DNA of 64,000 nucleotides from Pseudogemmobacter hezensis (GTDB lineage Bacteria > Pseudomonadota > Alphaproteobacteria > Rhodobacterales > Rhodobacteraceae): assembly GCF_013155295.1 (NCBI RefSeq), contig NZ_JABJXT010000014.1, positions 1 to 64,000 on the forward strand, written 5' to 3'. The translations under genes and the position numbers were made by a program. Shown here one piece after another: positions 38,568-47,613 of the stretch (position 1 is its first letter; every line of letters begins with the position of its first letter). The notes below the pieces were generated by a model, which was given only the letters and a program-made list of their open reading frames with translations, ran no database searches and was not told where the DNA came from.

Positions 38568-38753
38568 CGCTGGTTCCTGCAATACAGCAGGCGAAGAGGG
38601 AATGCGACAGGCCGAAAGGCATTAGCGCAGCCGCCCCCGCGACCGTGACCGGAAAGGTCGCCCAACCGCCACTGGCATCTGCCGGGAAGGCAGGGCGAGC
38701 ACTGGAAGAGGCCAGCCCCTTCCTGAATCCGCAAGCCGGGAGACCTGCCAGCG
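38568..38753 (+). promoter_or_regulatory. Cobalamin riboswitch 1
   Basis: Closing stem CGCTGG (38568-38573) with CCAGCG (38748-38753). Inside are GAAGAGGGAATGCGACAGG, GCAGCCGCCCCCGCGACCGTGACC, the conserved GCCACTGG...GCCGGGAAGGC block and GCCGGGAGACCTGCC. It precedes DUF1636-cobW-cobN on the plus strand and should shut that long operon down when adenosylcobalamin is plentiful. Confidence 0.92.
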
Positions 38754-38872
38754 CCGATGCCGCCCCCAAAGGCGCATCTTTCGCAACCGGCGGCCGGGGA
38801 CAGCCGCAGCCTGCGCGGCCCCCTTTGGCCCGCCTGCTGCGCCCTGCCGTCACAGCCTTGCCGGAGGGGCAA

Positions 38873-39238
38873 ATGGCCGTTGGAACCGAGCTTGTGGTCT
38901 GCACCACATGCAGATTGCCGGGCGCTGATCCGCAGGCCCCCCGCGACGGGGCGCGTCTGTCAGATGCGCTGACGGCCCATGGGGTGGCGCATCGGCGTCA
39001 GGAATGTCTGTCGGCCTGCGCGAATGGCTGCGCCGTGGTCTTTCGTGGCACGGGTCGCTGGACCTATGTGCAGGGTCGCATTGATCCCGACCTGCATCTG
39101 AACGACCTCATATCCATGTATCACGCCTTTGCGGCGACCCCTGACGGGATCGTCCCCTGGCGCACGCGCCCCGAGGTTATCCGCAAGAACACAATCGCCC
39201 GTATTCCACCTTTCGATTTTCAAGACCAGGAGAGCTGA
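38873..39238 (+). CDS. DUF1636 Cys-rich protein
   Basis: 121 residues with five conserved cysteines: C10 and C13 (CTTC), then C45, C49 and C53 (ECLSACANGC). The spacing resembles thioredoxin-like [2Fe-2S] ferredoxins, so it may bind a cluster or metal. DUF1636 genes often sit in cobalamin clusters. It is first behind cobalamin riboswitch 1 and one base ahead of cobW. A role in cobalt handling or in electron supply to CobG or corrin reduction is inference. Confidence 0.83.
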   Translation: MAVGTELVVCTTCRLPGADPQAPRDGARLSDALTAHGVAHRRQECLSACANGCAVVFRGTGRWTYVQGRIDPDLHLNDLISMYHAFAATPDGIVPWRTRPEVIRKNTIARIPPFDFQDQES

Positions 39239-39239
39239 G

Positions 39240-40259
39240 ATGTCGCTTGAGAAAACCCCCGTCACCGTGATCACCGGCTTTCTGGGCGCGGGCAAAACCA
39301 CGCTGATCCGGCATCTTTTGCAAAACCCCGGCGGGCGGCGTCTGGCGGTGCTGGTCAATGAATTCGGCGATGTCGGCGTTGATGGCGATCTGATCCGCGA
39401 CTGCGCCGATGCGAATTGCCCCGAAAGCTCGATCCTTGAGCTGACCAATGGCTGTATCTGCTGCACGGTCGCCGATGAGTTCATCCCCTCGATTGAGAAG
39501 CTGATGGCGATGGAGCCGCGCCCCGATCACATCGTGATCGAGACCTCGGGCCTTGCGCTGCCGAAACCGCTCCTGAAGGCCTTCGACTGGCCGGCGCTGC
39601 GCTCAAAAATCACCATCGATGGTGTGGTCGCGGTGGCCGATGCCGAGGCCGTGGCTGCGGGTCTTTTCGCCCCTGATCCTGCCCATCCCGGCGACGCGTC
39701 AGAGGTTGATCACGAAACGCCCCTGTCCGAGGTCTTCGAGGATCAGATTGCCTGCGCTGATATCGTCCTGCTGTCCAAGGCCGATCTGGCGGGCGAAGAG
39801 GGCCTGGCAAAAGCCAAAGCCGTGATCGAGGCCGAGGCCCCCCGCCCGCTGCCGATGCTGCCCCTGACCGAGGGCGTGATCGACGCCCGCGTGGTGCTGG
39901 GCATCGGCGCTGCGGCGGAAGACAGTCTGAACCAGCGCCCCTCGCATCATGACGGCCATGACGATCACGATCATGACGATTTCGACACCATCGTCGTCGA
40001 TTTGCCCGAGATCACCGACCCCGAAGCCCTGGCGGCAAAGGTCGCGGCGCTGGCTTCGGCGCAAAACATCCTGCGTGTCAAAGGCCATGTTGCGGTTCAG
40101 GGCAAGCCGATGCGCCTCCTGATCCAGGCCGTTGGCCCGCGGGTGCGCCATCAGTTTGACCGCGCCTGGGGCAATAGCCCGCGCCGTTCGCAGCTGGTGG
40201 TGATTGCCGAGCACGGCAATATCGACGCGGCGGCCGTCCGGGCGGCTTTGGGCGCATAA
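39240..40259 (+). CDS. cobW: CobW GTPase, putative cobalt chaperone
   Basis: 339 residues of the COG0523 G3E GTPase family. The P-loop GFLGAGKTT is at 13-21, the metal-binding CICC at 72-75, LSKADL serves as the NKxD-like motif, and a His/Asp-rich segment (HHDGHDDHDHDD, ~235-246) could hold metal. CobW delivers Co(II) to the CobNST chelatase. It lies directly upstream of cobN, matching that role. Confidence 0.94.
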   Translation: MSLEKTPVTVITGFLGAGKTTLIRHLLQNPGGRRLAVLVNEFGDVGVDGDLIRDCADANCPESSILELTNGCICCTVADEFIPSIEKLMAMEPRPDHIVIETSGLALPKPLLKAFDWPALRSKITIDGVVAVADAEAVAAGLFAPDPAHPGDASEVDHETPLSEVFEDQIACADIVLLSKADLAGEEGLAKAKAVIEAEAPRPLPMLPLTEGVIDARVVLGIGAAAEDSLNQRPSHHDGHDDHDHDDFDTIVVDLPEITDPEALAAKVAALASAQNILRVKGHVAVQGKPMRLLIQAVGPRVRHQFDRAWGNSPRRSQLVVIAEHGNIDAAAVRAALGA

Positions 40260-40268
40260 GGGGGCAGG

Positions 40269-43200
40269 ATGCACGTCCTTTTCCGCGAAAGCCACGGGCT
40301 TGAGGAAAGCGATACGCCGCAGGATCTGGGGCAGACGCCCGCTGATCTGGTGGTGCTGTCCTTTTCCGACAGTGACCTCGGCGCTTTCGCGGCGGGATGG
40401 CGGCGTGGGCGCGACAGCCTGCCCGCGCTGCGGCTGGCGAACCTGTCGCGGCTGACGCATCCGCTGTCGGTCGATACCTATATCGAGCAGACGCTCAGCG
40501 GGGCGCGTGGCATCCTGATCCGGTTGATCGGCGGCGTGAATTACTGGGCCTACGGGGTCGAGCAGGTCGCAAATCTTGCACGACAAAAGGGCATCGCGCT
40601 TGCGCTTTTGCCCGCCGATGGCAGGCCGGATCCGGGTCTTGATGCGGCCTCGACGCTGCCCGTCTCAACGCTGCGCCGCCTTGCGCATCTGTGCGAGGCC
40701 GGGGGGGGCGTCGCAGCCCAGGGGGCGCTGGCGCAGCTTGCGCTGGCGGCGGGCCTTTACGCGGGCCCGGTGCCGGGGGTGAAAACCCTGCCGCCGCATG
40801 GCCTCTGGCATCCGTCATCTGGCACGCTGACTGCGCCACCCGCAGGCGAGGCACCGCTGGTGGTGATCCCCTTTTACCGCGCCTGGGCCGCCTCGGGCGA
40901 CACGGCTGCCGTCGATGCGCTGATTGGCGCCTTCGAGGCGGGGGGATTTCGCGCCATCGGGGCCTTCCTGCCCAGCCTGAAAGAGCCATCCGCCGCCGCC
41001 TGGCTGCGCGACACCCTGCCCGAACTCGCCCCGGCGGCCATCGTCAACGCCACCGCCTTTTCCGCCCGTATGGGCGATGCCTCACCGCTTGATGCGGCCG
41101 GGGTGCCGGTCTTTCAGGTGATCCACGCCACCTCGACCCGCGCCGCCTGGGCCACGGCCGAGCGTGGCCTCTCTCCCGCCGATCTGGCGATGCATGTGGC
41201 GCTGCCAGAGGTGGATGGCCGCATCACCGCAGGCGTGATCTCCTTCAAGGACGAGGCCCCGCGCGATCCCGATCTGCAGTTCTCCCGCATGAGCCATGCC
41301 CCCGACCCCGAGCGTATCGGGGCCGTGGTCGCAAAGGTGAAAGCCTGGATACACCTTGCGCAGCAGCCCCCCGCTCAGCGCCGGATCAGCATGGTCCTCT
41401 CGACCTATCCCGGCAAAACCTGGCGTATGGCGCATGCGGTGGGTCTTGATGTGCTGGCTTCGGCGCAGGCCATTGCCGAGGATCTCAGCACCGCAGGTTT
41501 CACCATTACCCCGGGCCCCTCTCTGAGCCAGGCGCTGCAAACCGAGACCATCACTTTCCCGCTTCAGGCCTATCGTGAGGCCCTCGCCCGCCTGCCGGAA
41601 GCCCTGAAAACCGCAATCACCGAGACCTACGGCCCCCCCGAGGATGATCCCGCTATCGCAGCGGGCGCCTTCCATTTTCACGCCACCCGGCGCGGCAACC
41701 TGCTGATCGCCCTGCAGCCAGAGCGCAGCCACAGCCAGGACCGTGAGGGGGATTACCACGACACCACGCGCATCCCCTGCCACGCCTATGCGGCCTTCTA
41801 CCTCTGGCTTCAGACCCAGTCCGACGCCCTGGTTCACCTTGGCGCACATGGCACGCTTGAATGGCTGCCCGGCAAGGCCGTGGCCCTTTCCGCGACCTGC
41901 TGGCCAGAGGCGCTGACCGCGCCGCTCCCGGTCATCTACCCCTTCATCGTCAATGACCCCGGCGAGGCCGCCCAGGCCCGCCGCCGCATCGGCGCGCTCA
42001 CGCTGGGCCACCTGACCCCGCCGCTGACCGAGGCCGAGATGCCCGCAGCGCTGGCCCGGCTTGAACGCCTTCTCGATGAATATTCCACCGCTGACGGCCT
42101 TGATCCGGCCCGCCGTGACCGCCTGATCGCCTCGATCCGCCAGGAAGCCCGCATCGCCCATGTCGAGCAGGATCTCGACATCCCCGAAGAGGCCTCTGCC
42201 GCTGAGGCGATCCCCAGGATCGACCGCTTCCTTTGTGATCTCAAAGAAAGCCAGTTCGGCGAGGGCCTGCATATCTGGGGCCGGGGAACCCCGACAGCCC
42301 CCCCCTTTCATCGGTCTGAAAATACCCCCGGGGGCCAATTTTCGGCAATCGGGGGGGCAGACAGCCCCCGCCGACCTGCCACAGGCGACCCCGCCTCGCT
42401 GCTATACGAGCGTGAAAACCTTGCTGCGGCCCTGAGCGGCAAGCCGATCCCCCCTGGCCCCTCTGGCTCACCGACCCGGGGGCGCCAGGATGTCCTGCCC
42501 ACAGGCCGCAACCTCTATGGCACTGACCCCCGCGCCGTGCCCTCACGCGCCGCCCATGCCCAGGGCATCAAACTCGCCGAAGAGCTGATTCGCCGCCACC
42601 TCCAGGATCACGGCGACTATCCGCGCGGGCTGATGCTGAACCTCTGGGGCTCGGCCACGATGCGCACGGCGGGTGAGGAATTTGCCATGGCGCTGCATCT
42701 CGCGGGTCTGAAACCCGTCTGGGACGAAGGCTCTGACCGCGTCACCGGCTATGAAATCGTGCCGCTTGCCCTGCTGGATCGCCCGCGGATCGAGGTCTCG
42801 ATCCGCGCATCCGGCCTGTTCAGAGACGTTTTTCCCGAACTTTCGCGCCTTTTTGACGCTGCCTGCACAGCACTCGCGCAGCGGGATGAGGCCGCCGATA
42901 TGAACCCCTATATCACGGCCATGCCAGGTGCCCGGGTCTTTGCACCGGCCCCTGGCAGCTACGGGCTTGGCATCCGCGACAGCGATTATTCCGAGGCCGC
43001 CCGCAAGGCCGCAGGCGAGGCCTGGCTTGCCGCCTCTGACCATTCCGCCGCTGGCCTGCCCGCACGTGAGGTGCTTGAGGCCAGGCTGCGCGGCGCGGAT
43101 GCTTTCCTTCATGCCCAGGACATGCCGGAAACCGATCTTCTGCTGGCGATGGATTACGCCAGCCACGAGGGCGGTTTCGCCGCCGCCATGGCGCAGCTGG

Positions 43201-43592
43201 GGGCGGCCAGCCCGGCGCTTTACCACCTGGATGCCACCCGCCCCGATCAGCCCCGCGCCCGCGCCCTTGGCGAAGAGATCGCCCGCGTCACCCGTGCCCG
43301 CGCCGCCAACCCGGTCTGGCTGCAGTCGATGACCCGCCACGGCTTTCGCGGGGCCGCCGAGATCGCGGCGACGCTGGAGCATCTGGCGGCTTTTGCGCAT
43401 CTGGCGCGGGTGGTGCCCGCCCATCTTTTCGACCTCTACCGCGCCGCCACGCTGGACGATCCCGAAATCCGCGCCTTTATCGCCGGGGCCAATCCCGAGG
43501 CGCTCAGCGCGATGGAGGATTGCTTCCGCGCCCTTGAGGCGGCGGGCCTGTGGCAAAGCCGCTCAAACTCGCGCGCGGCAGGTGTGGTGTGA
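40269..43592 (+). CDS. cobN: Cobaltochelatase large subunit CobN
   Basis: 1107 residues, shorter than the ~1270 of Pseudomonas denitrificans CobN. It inserts cobalt into hydrogenobyrinic acid diamide, together with CobS and CobT, which are not in this window. Core signatures are HLGAHGTLEWLPGKAVALS, the CDLKESQFGEGLHIWGRG region, VLPTGRNLYGTDPRAVP and LNLWGSATMRTAGEE. A stretch of about 35 residues (~675-710) rich in Pro/Gly/Ser interrupts an otherwise conserved loop and corresponds to a palindromic DNA element (see 42290-42390). The reading frame is kept. cobG follows with a TGATG overlap. Confidence 0.94.
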   Translation: MHVLFRESHGLEESDTPQDLGQTPADLVVLSFSDSDLGAFAAGWRRGRDSLPALRLANLSRLTHPLSVDTYIEQTLSGARGILIRLIGGVNYWAYGVEQVANLARQKGIALALLPADGRPDPGLDAASTLPVSTLRRLAHLCEAGGGVAAQGALAQLALAAGLYAGPVPGVKTLPPHGLWHPSSGTLTAPPAGEAPLVVIPFYRAWAASGDTAAVDALIGAFEAGGFRAIGAFLPSLKEPSAAAWLRDTLPELAPAAIVNATAFSARMGDASPLDAAGVPVFQVIHATSTRAAWATAERGLSPADLAMHVALPEVDGRITAGVISFKDEAPRDPDLQFSRMSHAPDPERIGAVVAKVKAWIHLAQQPPAQRRISMVLSTYPGKTWRMAHAVGLDVLASAQAIAEDLSTAGFTITPGPSLSQALQTETITFPLQAYREALARLPEALKTAITETYGPPEDDPAIAAGAFHFHATRRGNLLIALQPERSHSQDREGDYHDTTRIPCHAYAAFYLWLQTQSDALVHLGAHGTLEWLPGKAVALSATCWPEALTAPLPVIYPFIVNDPGEAAQARRRIGALTLGHLTPPLTEAEMPAALARLERLLDEYSTADGLDPARRDRLIASIRQEARIAHVEQDLDIPEEASAAEAIPRIDRFLCDLKESQFGEGLHIWGRGTPTAPPFHRSENTPGGQFSAIGGADSPRRPATGDPASLLYERENLAAALSGKPIPPGPSGSPTRGRQDVLPTGRNLYGTDPRAVPSRAAHAQGIKLAEELIRRHLQDHGDYPRGLMLNLWGSATMRTAGEEFAMALHLAGLKPVWDEGSDRVTGYEIVPLALLDRPRIEVSIRASGLFRDVFPELSRLFDAACTALAQRDEAADMNPYITAMPGARVFAPAPGSYGLGIRDSDYSEAARKAAGEAWLAASDHSAAGLPAREVLEARLRGADAFLHAQDMPETDLLLAMDYASHEGGFAAAMAQLGAASPALYHLDATRPDQPRARALGEEIARVTRARAANPVWLQSMTRHGFRGAAEIAATLEHLAAFAHLARVVPAHLFDLYRAATLDDPEIRAFIAGANPEALSAMEDCFRALEAAGLWQSRSNSRAAGVV
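42290..42390. repeat. Palindromic repeat-like insertion inside cobN
   Basis: Centre CCCCCGGGGG (42325-42334) is flanked by GAAAAT on the left and ATTTTC on the right, and further out by C-runs and G-runs (CAGCCCCCCCC, CGGGGGGGCAG). Base composition and the symmetric layout differ from the surrounding codons. The encoded residues match nothing in the conserved CobN loop. It looks like an intergenic palindromic (REP-like) element that has landed in a coding region in frame. Confidence 0.6.
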
Positions 43593-44758
43593 TGGCGGCG
43601 GGCGCGGGTCAGGTCAAAGGCTGGTGCCCGGGTGCGCTGCGCCCGATGCTGTCGGGCGACGGGCTGGTTTTGCGGGTGCGCCCGCATGCCGGGCGGCTGA
43701 CGGCGGATCAGGCGCAGGCGCTGGCCGATTTGGCGCAACGGTATGGCAATGGGCTGATTGATCTGGGCTCGCGCGCGCATCTGCAGCTGCGCGGCGTGAC
43801 AGAGGCGGTTTTGCCTGCCCTGCATCAGGCCCTGCAAGAGCTGGGTCTTCTGGACCCCGATCCCGAATCCGAGGCGCGGCGCAACATTCTGACCACGCCG
43901 CTGTGGCGGGCGGATGATCCGACGCTGGATCTGGTGGCGGGGCTTGAGACGGCCCTGGCCCGCGCCCCCGCCTTGCCCGCGAAATTCGGCTTTGCGGTCG
44001 ATACGGCGGCGGCGGCGGCGGTTTTGGGGGGCGCCTCGGGCGACATCAGGATCGAGCGGGCGGAAAACGGCCTGATCCTGCGGGCTGAGGGGACGCGGCT
44101 GGGTCAACCCGTCACCCTGGAAGATGCCATCCCCGAAGCGATGCGGCTTCTGGCCTGGTTCCTGGCGCAGGGCGCTGCCACGCGCATGGCCCGCCTGCTG
44201 GCGCAAGGTGTGGCGCCGCCGCTGAATGCCACCACGCCGCCCCTGACCGCGCCCGCGCTGTGCCTCGGCCCGGTTGCAACCGGCCTCTGTCTTGCGCTGC
44301 CCTTTGGGCAGATGCAGGCTGAAACACTTGCCGCGCTGGCGGTTGCGCCGCTGCGGCTGACGCCCTGGCGCTCGGTCGTGCTGGAGGGGGTGACGGATTT
44401 CCCCGACCTTCCCGGCGTGATCCGGGATCCCGATGCGGCCCTGTTGCGGGTTGAGGCCTGCACCGGCGCGCCGGGCTGCACCTCGGCAGAGGCTGCGACC
44501 CGCGATCTGGCCCGCAGTTTGACCCAGGATCTGGCGGATGAGCTGCCACGGCTGCAGGGCGCGGGCTGCCAGCTGCATGTCTCTGGCTGCAGCAAGGGCT
44601 GCGCCCATCCCGGCCCCGCCCGCCTGACCCTGACCGCCCGCGCCGGGCGCTTTGATCTGATCGAAAACGGCCCCGCCAATGGCACAGCGCTTTATCGCGG
44701 GCTGACACAACCTGACCTTATCGCAGTTCTGAGAGGCCGCCTTGCCCAGCCAAACTAA
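43592..44758 (+). CDS. cobG: Precorrin-3B synthase CobG
   Basis: 388 residues of the sulfite/nitrite-reductase-like family. Two ferredoxin-like half domains precede the cluster-binding cysteines CTGAPGC and CQLHVSGCSKGC. It uses O2 to hydroxylate C20 of precorrin-3A and form the gamma-lactone, marking this as the aerobic pathway. The start ATG 43592 overlaps the cobN stop (TGATG). Some Rhodobacterales use CobZ instead, so the presence of CobG is informative. Confidence 0.93.
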   Translation: MAAGAGQVKGWCPGALRPMLSGDGLVLRVRPHAGRLTADQAQALADLAQRYGNGLIDLGSRAHLQLRGVTEAVLPALHQALQELGLLDPDPESEARRNILTTPLWRADDPTLDLVAGLETALARAPALPAKFGFAVDTAAAAAVLGGASGDIRIERAENGLILRAEGTRLGQPVTLEDAIPEAMRLLAWFLAQGAATRMARLLAQGVAPPLNATTPPLTAPALCLGPVATGLCLALPFGQMQAETLAALAVAPLRLTPWRSVVLEGVTDFPDLPGVIRDPDAALLRVEACTGAPGCTSAEAATRDLARSLTQDLADELPRLQGAGCQLHVSGCSKGCAHPGPARLTLTARAGRFDLIENGPANGTALYRGLTQPDLIAVLRGRLAQPN

Positions 44759-45386
44759 GCCCCATACCTATGAAACCGACGGTGCGAAGATCTATCTCGC
44801 CTCATTCGCCACCATCCGGGCCGAGGCCGATCTGGCACGTTTCACTCCCGAGGAAGAGATCGTCGCCGTCCGCATGATCCACGCCAGCGGCATGGTTGAA
44901 CTGGCCCCGCATATCCGTTTCGCCCCCGGTTTCGCCATTGCCGCGCGCGAAGCGCTTGAGGCCGGGGCCCCGATCCTTTGCGACGCGAAGATGGTGTCTG
45001 AGGGCATCACCCGCGCCCGGCTGCCCGCGAACAATCAGGTGATCTGCACCCTGCAGGATGCGGCGGTGCCGGGGCTGGCGGCGGAAATCGGCAATACCCG
45101 ATCAGCCGCCGCGGTCGAGCTGTGGCGGCCCTGGCTGGCGGGCGCGGTGGTGGCGATCGGCAATGCGCCGACGGCGCTTTTCCACCTGCTGAACCGCCTG
45201 CAAGAGCCGGATTTCCCGCGCCCGGCGGCGATCATCGGCTGCCCGGTCGGTTTCATCGGCGCGGCGGAATCGAAAGAGGCGCTGGCGGCGGACAATCCGC
45301 TGCCCTGGTGCGTGGTGGATGGCCGCCTCGGCGGCTCGGCGATTACGGTGGCGGCGGTCAACGCGCTGGCCAGCCGTAAGGAGTAG
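44742..45386 (+). CDS. cobH: Precorrin-8X methylmutase CobH
   Basis: 214 residues. Moves the methyl group from C11 to C12, giving hydrogenobyrinic acid. Signatures RMIHASGMVELAPHIRF (with the active-site His), ILCDAKMVSEGI and GCPVGFIGAAESKEAL are intact. The start is a TTG at 44742, overlapping the cobG end by 17 bases; there is no in-frame ATG nearby. The unusual start codon and overlap suggest low or coupled translation. Confidence 0.94.
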   Translation: MPSQTKPHTYETDGAKIYLASFATIRAEADLARFTPEEEIVAVRMIHASGMVELAPHIRFAPGFAIAAREALEAGAPILCDAKMVSEGITRARLPANNQVICTLQDAAVPGLAAEIGNTRSAAAVELWRPWLAGAVVAIGNAPTALFHLLNRLQEPDFPRPAAIIGCPVGFIGAAESKEALAADNPLPWCVVDGRLGGSAITVAAVNALASRKE

Positions 45387-45389
45387 GCG

Positions 45390-46097
45390 ATGGGCAAGGT
45401 TATCTGCATCGGTCTTGGTCCGGGCGATCCCGAACTGATGAGCGTGAAGGCGCATCGGCTGCTGGGATCGGCGCGGATCGTGGCCTATTTCCGCAAACCT
45501 GGCCGCGAGGGCCAGGCCCGGCGCATGGTTGAGGGGCTTTTGGCCCCCGATGCCACAGAATGGCCGATGGAATATCCGGTCACGACCGAGATCCCGGTGC
45601 ACGACCCTGCCTATAACGCCGCTCTGGCCCCCTTTTATGACGCCTGGGCCGCAAAGCTGCAGGCCGCAGATCAGGATGTTGTGGTGCTATGTGAGGGCGA
45701 CCCCTTTCTCTATGGCTCGTTCATGCATCTGCAATCGCGCCTGCCTGCGGGCATGGTTGAGGTGGTTCCCGGCATTCCGGGCATGGTTGGCTGCTGGAAT
45801 GCCACCGGCCAGCCGGTGACCTGGGGGGATGATGTGCTGACGGTGCTGCCCGCGACCCTGCCCGAATCCGAGCTGGCGCGGCGCGTTTCAGACACCGATG
45901 CGCTGGTGGTGATGAAAATTGGCCGCAATTTCGAAAAGCTGCGCCGCGTGCTTGCGGATGCGGGCCGTCTGGCCGACGCCTGGCTGGTCGAACATGGCAC
46001 TATGCCTGCCCAAAAGGTGCGTCACCTGGCCGATGTGCAGGGCGAGGCCCCCTATTTCTCGATTGCGATAATCCATGGCAAAGGGCGCAGGCCATGA
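45390..46097 (+). CDS. cobI: Precorrin-2 C20-methyltransferase CobI
   Basis: 235 residues of the tetrapyrrole methylase fold. GLGPGDPELMSVKAHRLL at the start and CEGDPFLYGSFMHLQ in the middle are SAM-binding family motifs; VPGIPGMVGCWNATGQP is typical of CobI. Methylates precorrin-2 at C20. Starts 3 bases after cobH and overlaps cobJ by ATGA. Confidence 0.94.
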   Translation: MGKVICIGLGPGDPELMSVKAHRLLGSARIVAYFRKPGREGQARRMVEGLLAPDATEWPMEYPVTTEIPVHDPAYNAALAPFYDAWAAKLQAADQDVVVLCEGDPFLYGSFMHLQSRLPAGMVEVVPGIPGMVGCWNATGQPVTWGDDVLTVLPATLPESELARRVSDTDALVVMKIGRNFEKLRRVLADAGRLADAWLVEHGTMPAQKVRHLADVQGEAPYFSIAIIHGKGRRP

Positions 46098-46861
46098 GCG
46101 GCGCGTCTGCTGAAATGCCCGGCCAGGGTGGCGGATGGATCATTGTCGCGGGCCTCGGCCCCGGGGCCGAAGATATGGTCACGCCCGAGGTAACTGCGGC
46201 GCTGAATGAGGCCACCGATATCATCGGCTATATTCCCTATGTCGCCCGGGTGCCGGATCGCCCGGGCCTTGTGAAACATCCCAGCGACAACCGGGTCGAG
46301 ATGGATCGCGCCCGCCACGCGCTGGAACTGGCGACGGCGGGGCGGCGGGTCGTCGTGGTCTCATCCGGGGATCCGGGGGTCTTCGCCATGGCCTCTGCCA
46401 TTTTTGAGGCGGTTGAGGCCGGGCCTGCCGCTTGGGCGGATCTGGATCTGCGCATTCTGCCCGGCATCACCGCGATGCTGGCGGCGGCTGCGGCTGCGGG
46501 CGCACCGCTTGGGCATGATTTCTGCGCGATCAACCTCTCAGACAACCTCAAGCCCTTTGCGCTGGTCGAAAAGCGGCTGCGGCTGGCGATTGAGGGCGAT
46601 TTTGCGATGGGGTTTTACAATCCGCGCTCAAAATCCCGGCCAGGTCGGTTCGAGCGGGTCATTGAGATCCTGCAGGCGGGATGCGAGCCTGAGCGGCTTG
46701 TCGTGCTGGCGCGGGCCGTCTCGACCCCCGAGCAGATGATCCAAACCATCGCGCTGCGCGATCTGCAGCCCGAAATGGTCGATATGCGGACCATGGTTCT
46801 GATCGGCTCGTCACTGACGCGGCGCGTCGGGCGGTTTGTCTATACGCCGAGGTCGGCATGA
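46094..46861 (+). CDS. cobJ: Precorrin-3B C17-methyltransferase CobJ
   Basis: 255 residues. The tetrapyrrole methylase motifs VAGLGPGAEDMVTPE and VSSGDPGVFAMASAIFE, plus the CobJ-typical ISLSDNLKPF-like INLSDNLKPFALVEKRL and GFYNPRSKSR, are present. Methylates C17 with ring contraction. Its last 22 bases overlap the end of the convergent cobK gene. Confidence 0.95.
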   Translation: MSGASAEMPGQGGGWIIVAGLGPGAEDMVTPEVTAALNEATDIIGYIPYVARVPDRPGLVKHPSDNRVEMDRARHALELATAGRRVVVVSSGDPGVFAMASAIFEAVEAGPAAWADLDLRILPGITAMLAAAAAAGAPLGHDFCAINLSDNLKPFALVEKRLRLAIEGDFAMGFYNPRSKSRPGRFERVIEILQAGCEPERLVVLARAVSTPEQMIQTIALRDLQPEMVDMRTMVLIGSSLTRRVGRFVYTPRSA

Positions 46862-47613
46862 AGCAGATCCATGATTTCCGCCGGATCAGAGACTGTTTCA
46901 GCCTCTGGCAGCGCGGGGCGTGCAATCAGCCAGACCGGCAAACCCAGCTCACGCGCGGCGCTGAGTTTAGCGCTGGCCCCCGCGCCACCGGCATTTTTGG
47001 CGATGATCAGATCGCTGCGATGGCGGCGCAAAAGCGCAAGGTCGGTGGCCTGGTCAAAGGGGCCACGGGCGATTTCCAGCGTCACATTGGGCAGGGGCAG
47101 CGGGCTGTCCGGCGGGTCGACCAGCCGCACAAGATAGTCATGCTGTGGCTGGCTGGTGAAATCGGCCAGATGCAGCCTGCCAATCGCCAGGAACACCCGG
47201 CGCGGCGGCCCGGCCAGCATCTGCGCAGCTGTCGCCAGATCGGGCAGATCGCGCCAATTGTCGCCGGGCCCTGGCTGCCAGGCCGGGCGCATCAGGCGGA
47301 TCAGTCGGGTTCCGGTCATTTGCGCAGCCTGCGCGGCATTCTGGCTGATCTGTGCGGCAAAGGGGTGGGTTGCGTCGATCAGATGGGTGATCTGATGCGC
47401 CCTGAGGTAATCCGCCAGCCCCTGCGCCCCGCCAAACCCCCCCGTTCGGGTCTGGATCGGCTGGCTGCGCGGGGTCTCGACGCGCCCTGCATAGGACAGC
47501 ACCGCCCGGAGGCTCCGGCTTGCCATCAGCTGCGCAAGGCGGCTGGCCTCGGTCGTGCCGCCAAGGATCAGCACGTTGTGACCCGCGTTCAGATTGGGGC
47601 AGGGGGGCGTCAT
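46840..47613 (-). CDS. cobK: Precorrin-6A reductase CobK
   Basis: 257 residues. NADPH-dependent reduction of precorrin-6A. The Rossmann start NVLILGGTTEASRLAQ and IDATHPFAAQISQNAA identify it. It is the only inverted gene within the plus-strand run: convergent with cobJ (22-base overlap) and divergent from cobL. Its ATG (47613-47611) shares a CATG with the cobL ATG (47612-47614), so its promoter must lie inside cobL. An alternative ATG at 47634 would overlap cobL by 23 bases. Confidence 0.93.
   Translation of the reverse strand: MTPPCPNLNAGHNVLILGGTTEASRLAQLMASRSLRAVLSYAGRVETPRSQPIQTRTGGFGGAQGLADYLRAHQITHLIDATHPFAAQISQNAAQAAQMTGTRLIRLMRPAWQPGPGDNWRDLPDLATAAQMLAGPPRRVFLAIGRLHLADFTSQPQHDYLVRLVDPPDSPLPLPNVTLEIARGPFDQATDLALLRRHRSDLIIAKNAGGAGASAKLSAARELGLPVWLIARPALPEAETVSDPAEIMDLLHADLGV

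Noticed and set aside
38549-38872. N-terminal extension of the DUF1636 protein to 38549
   Set aside because: The extension would be encoded by the cobalamin riboswitch; the family starts at 38873.
43436-44710. 424-codon open frame opposite cobG
   Set aside because: Shadow of cobG; no recognisable domain.
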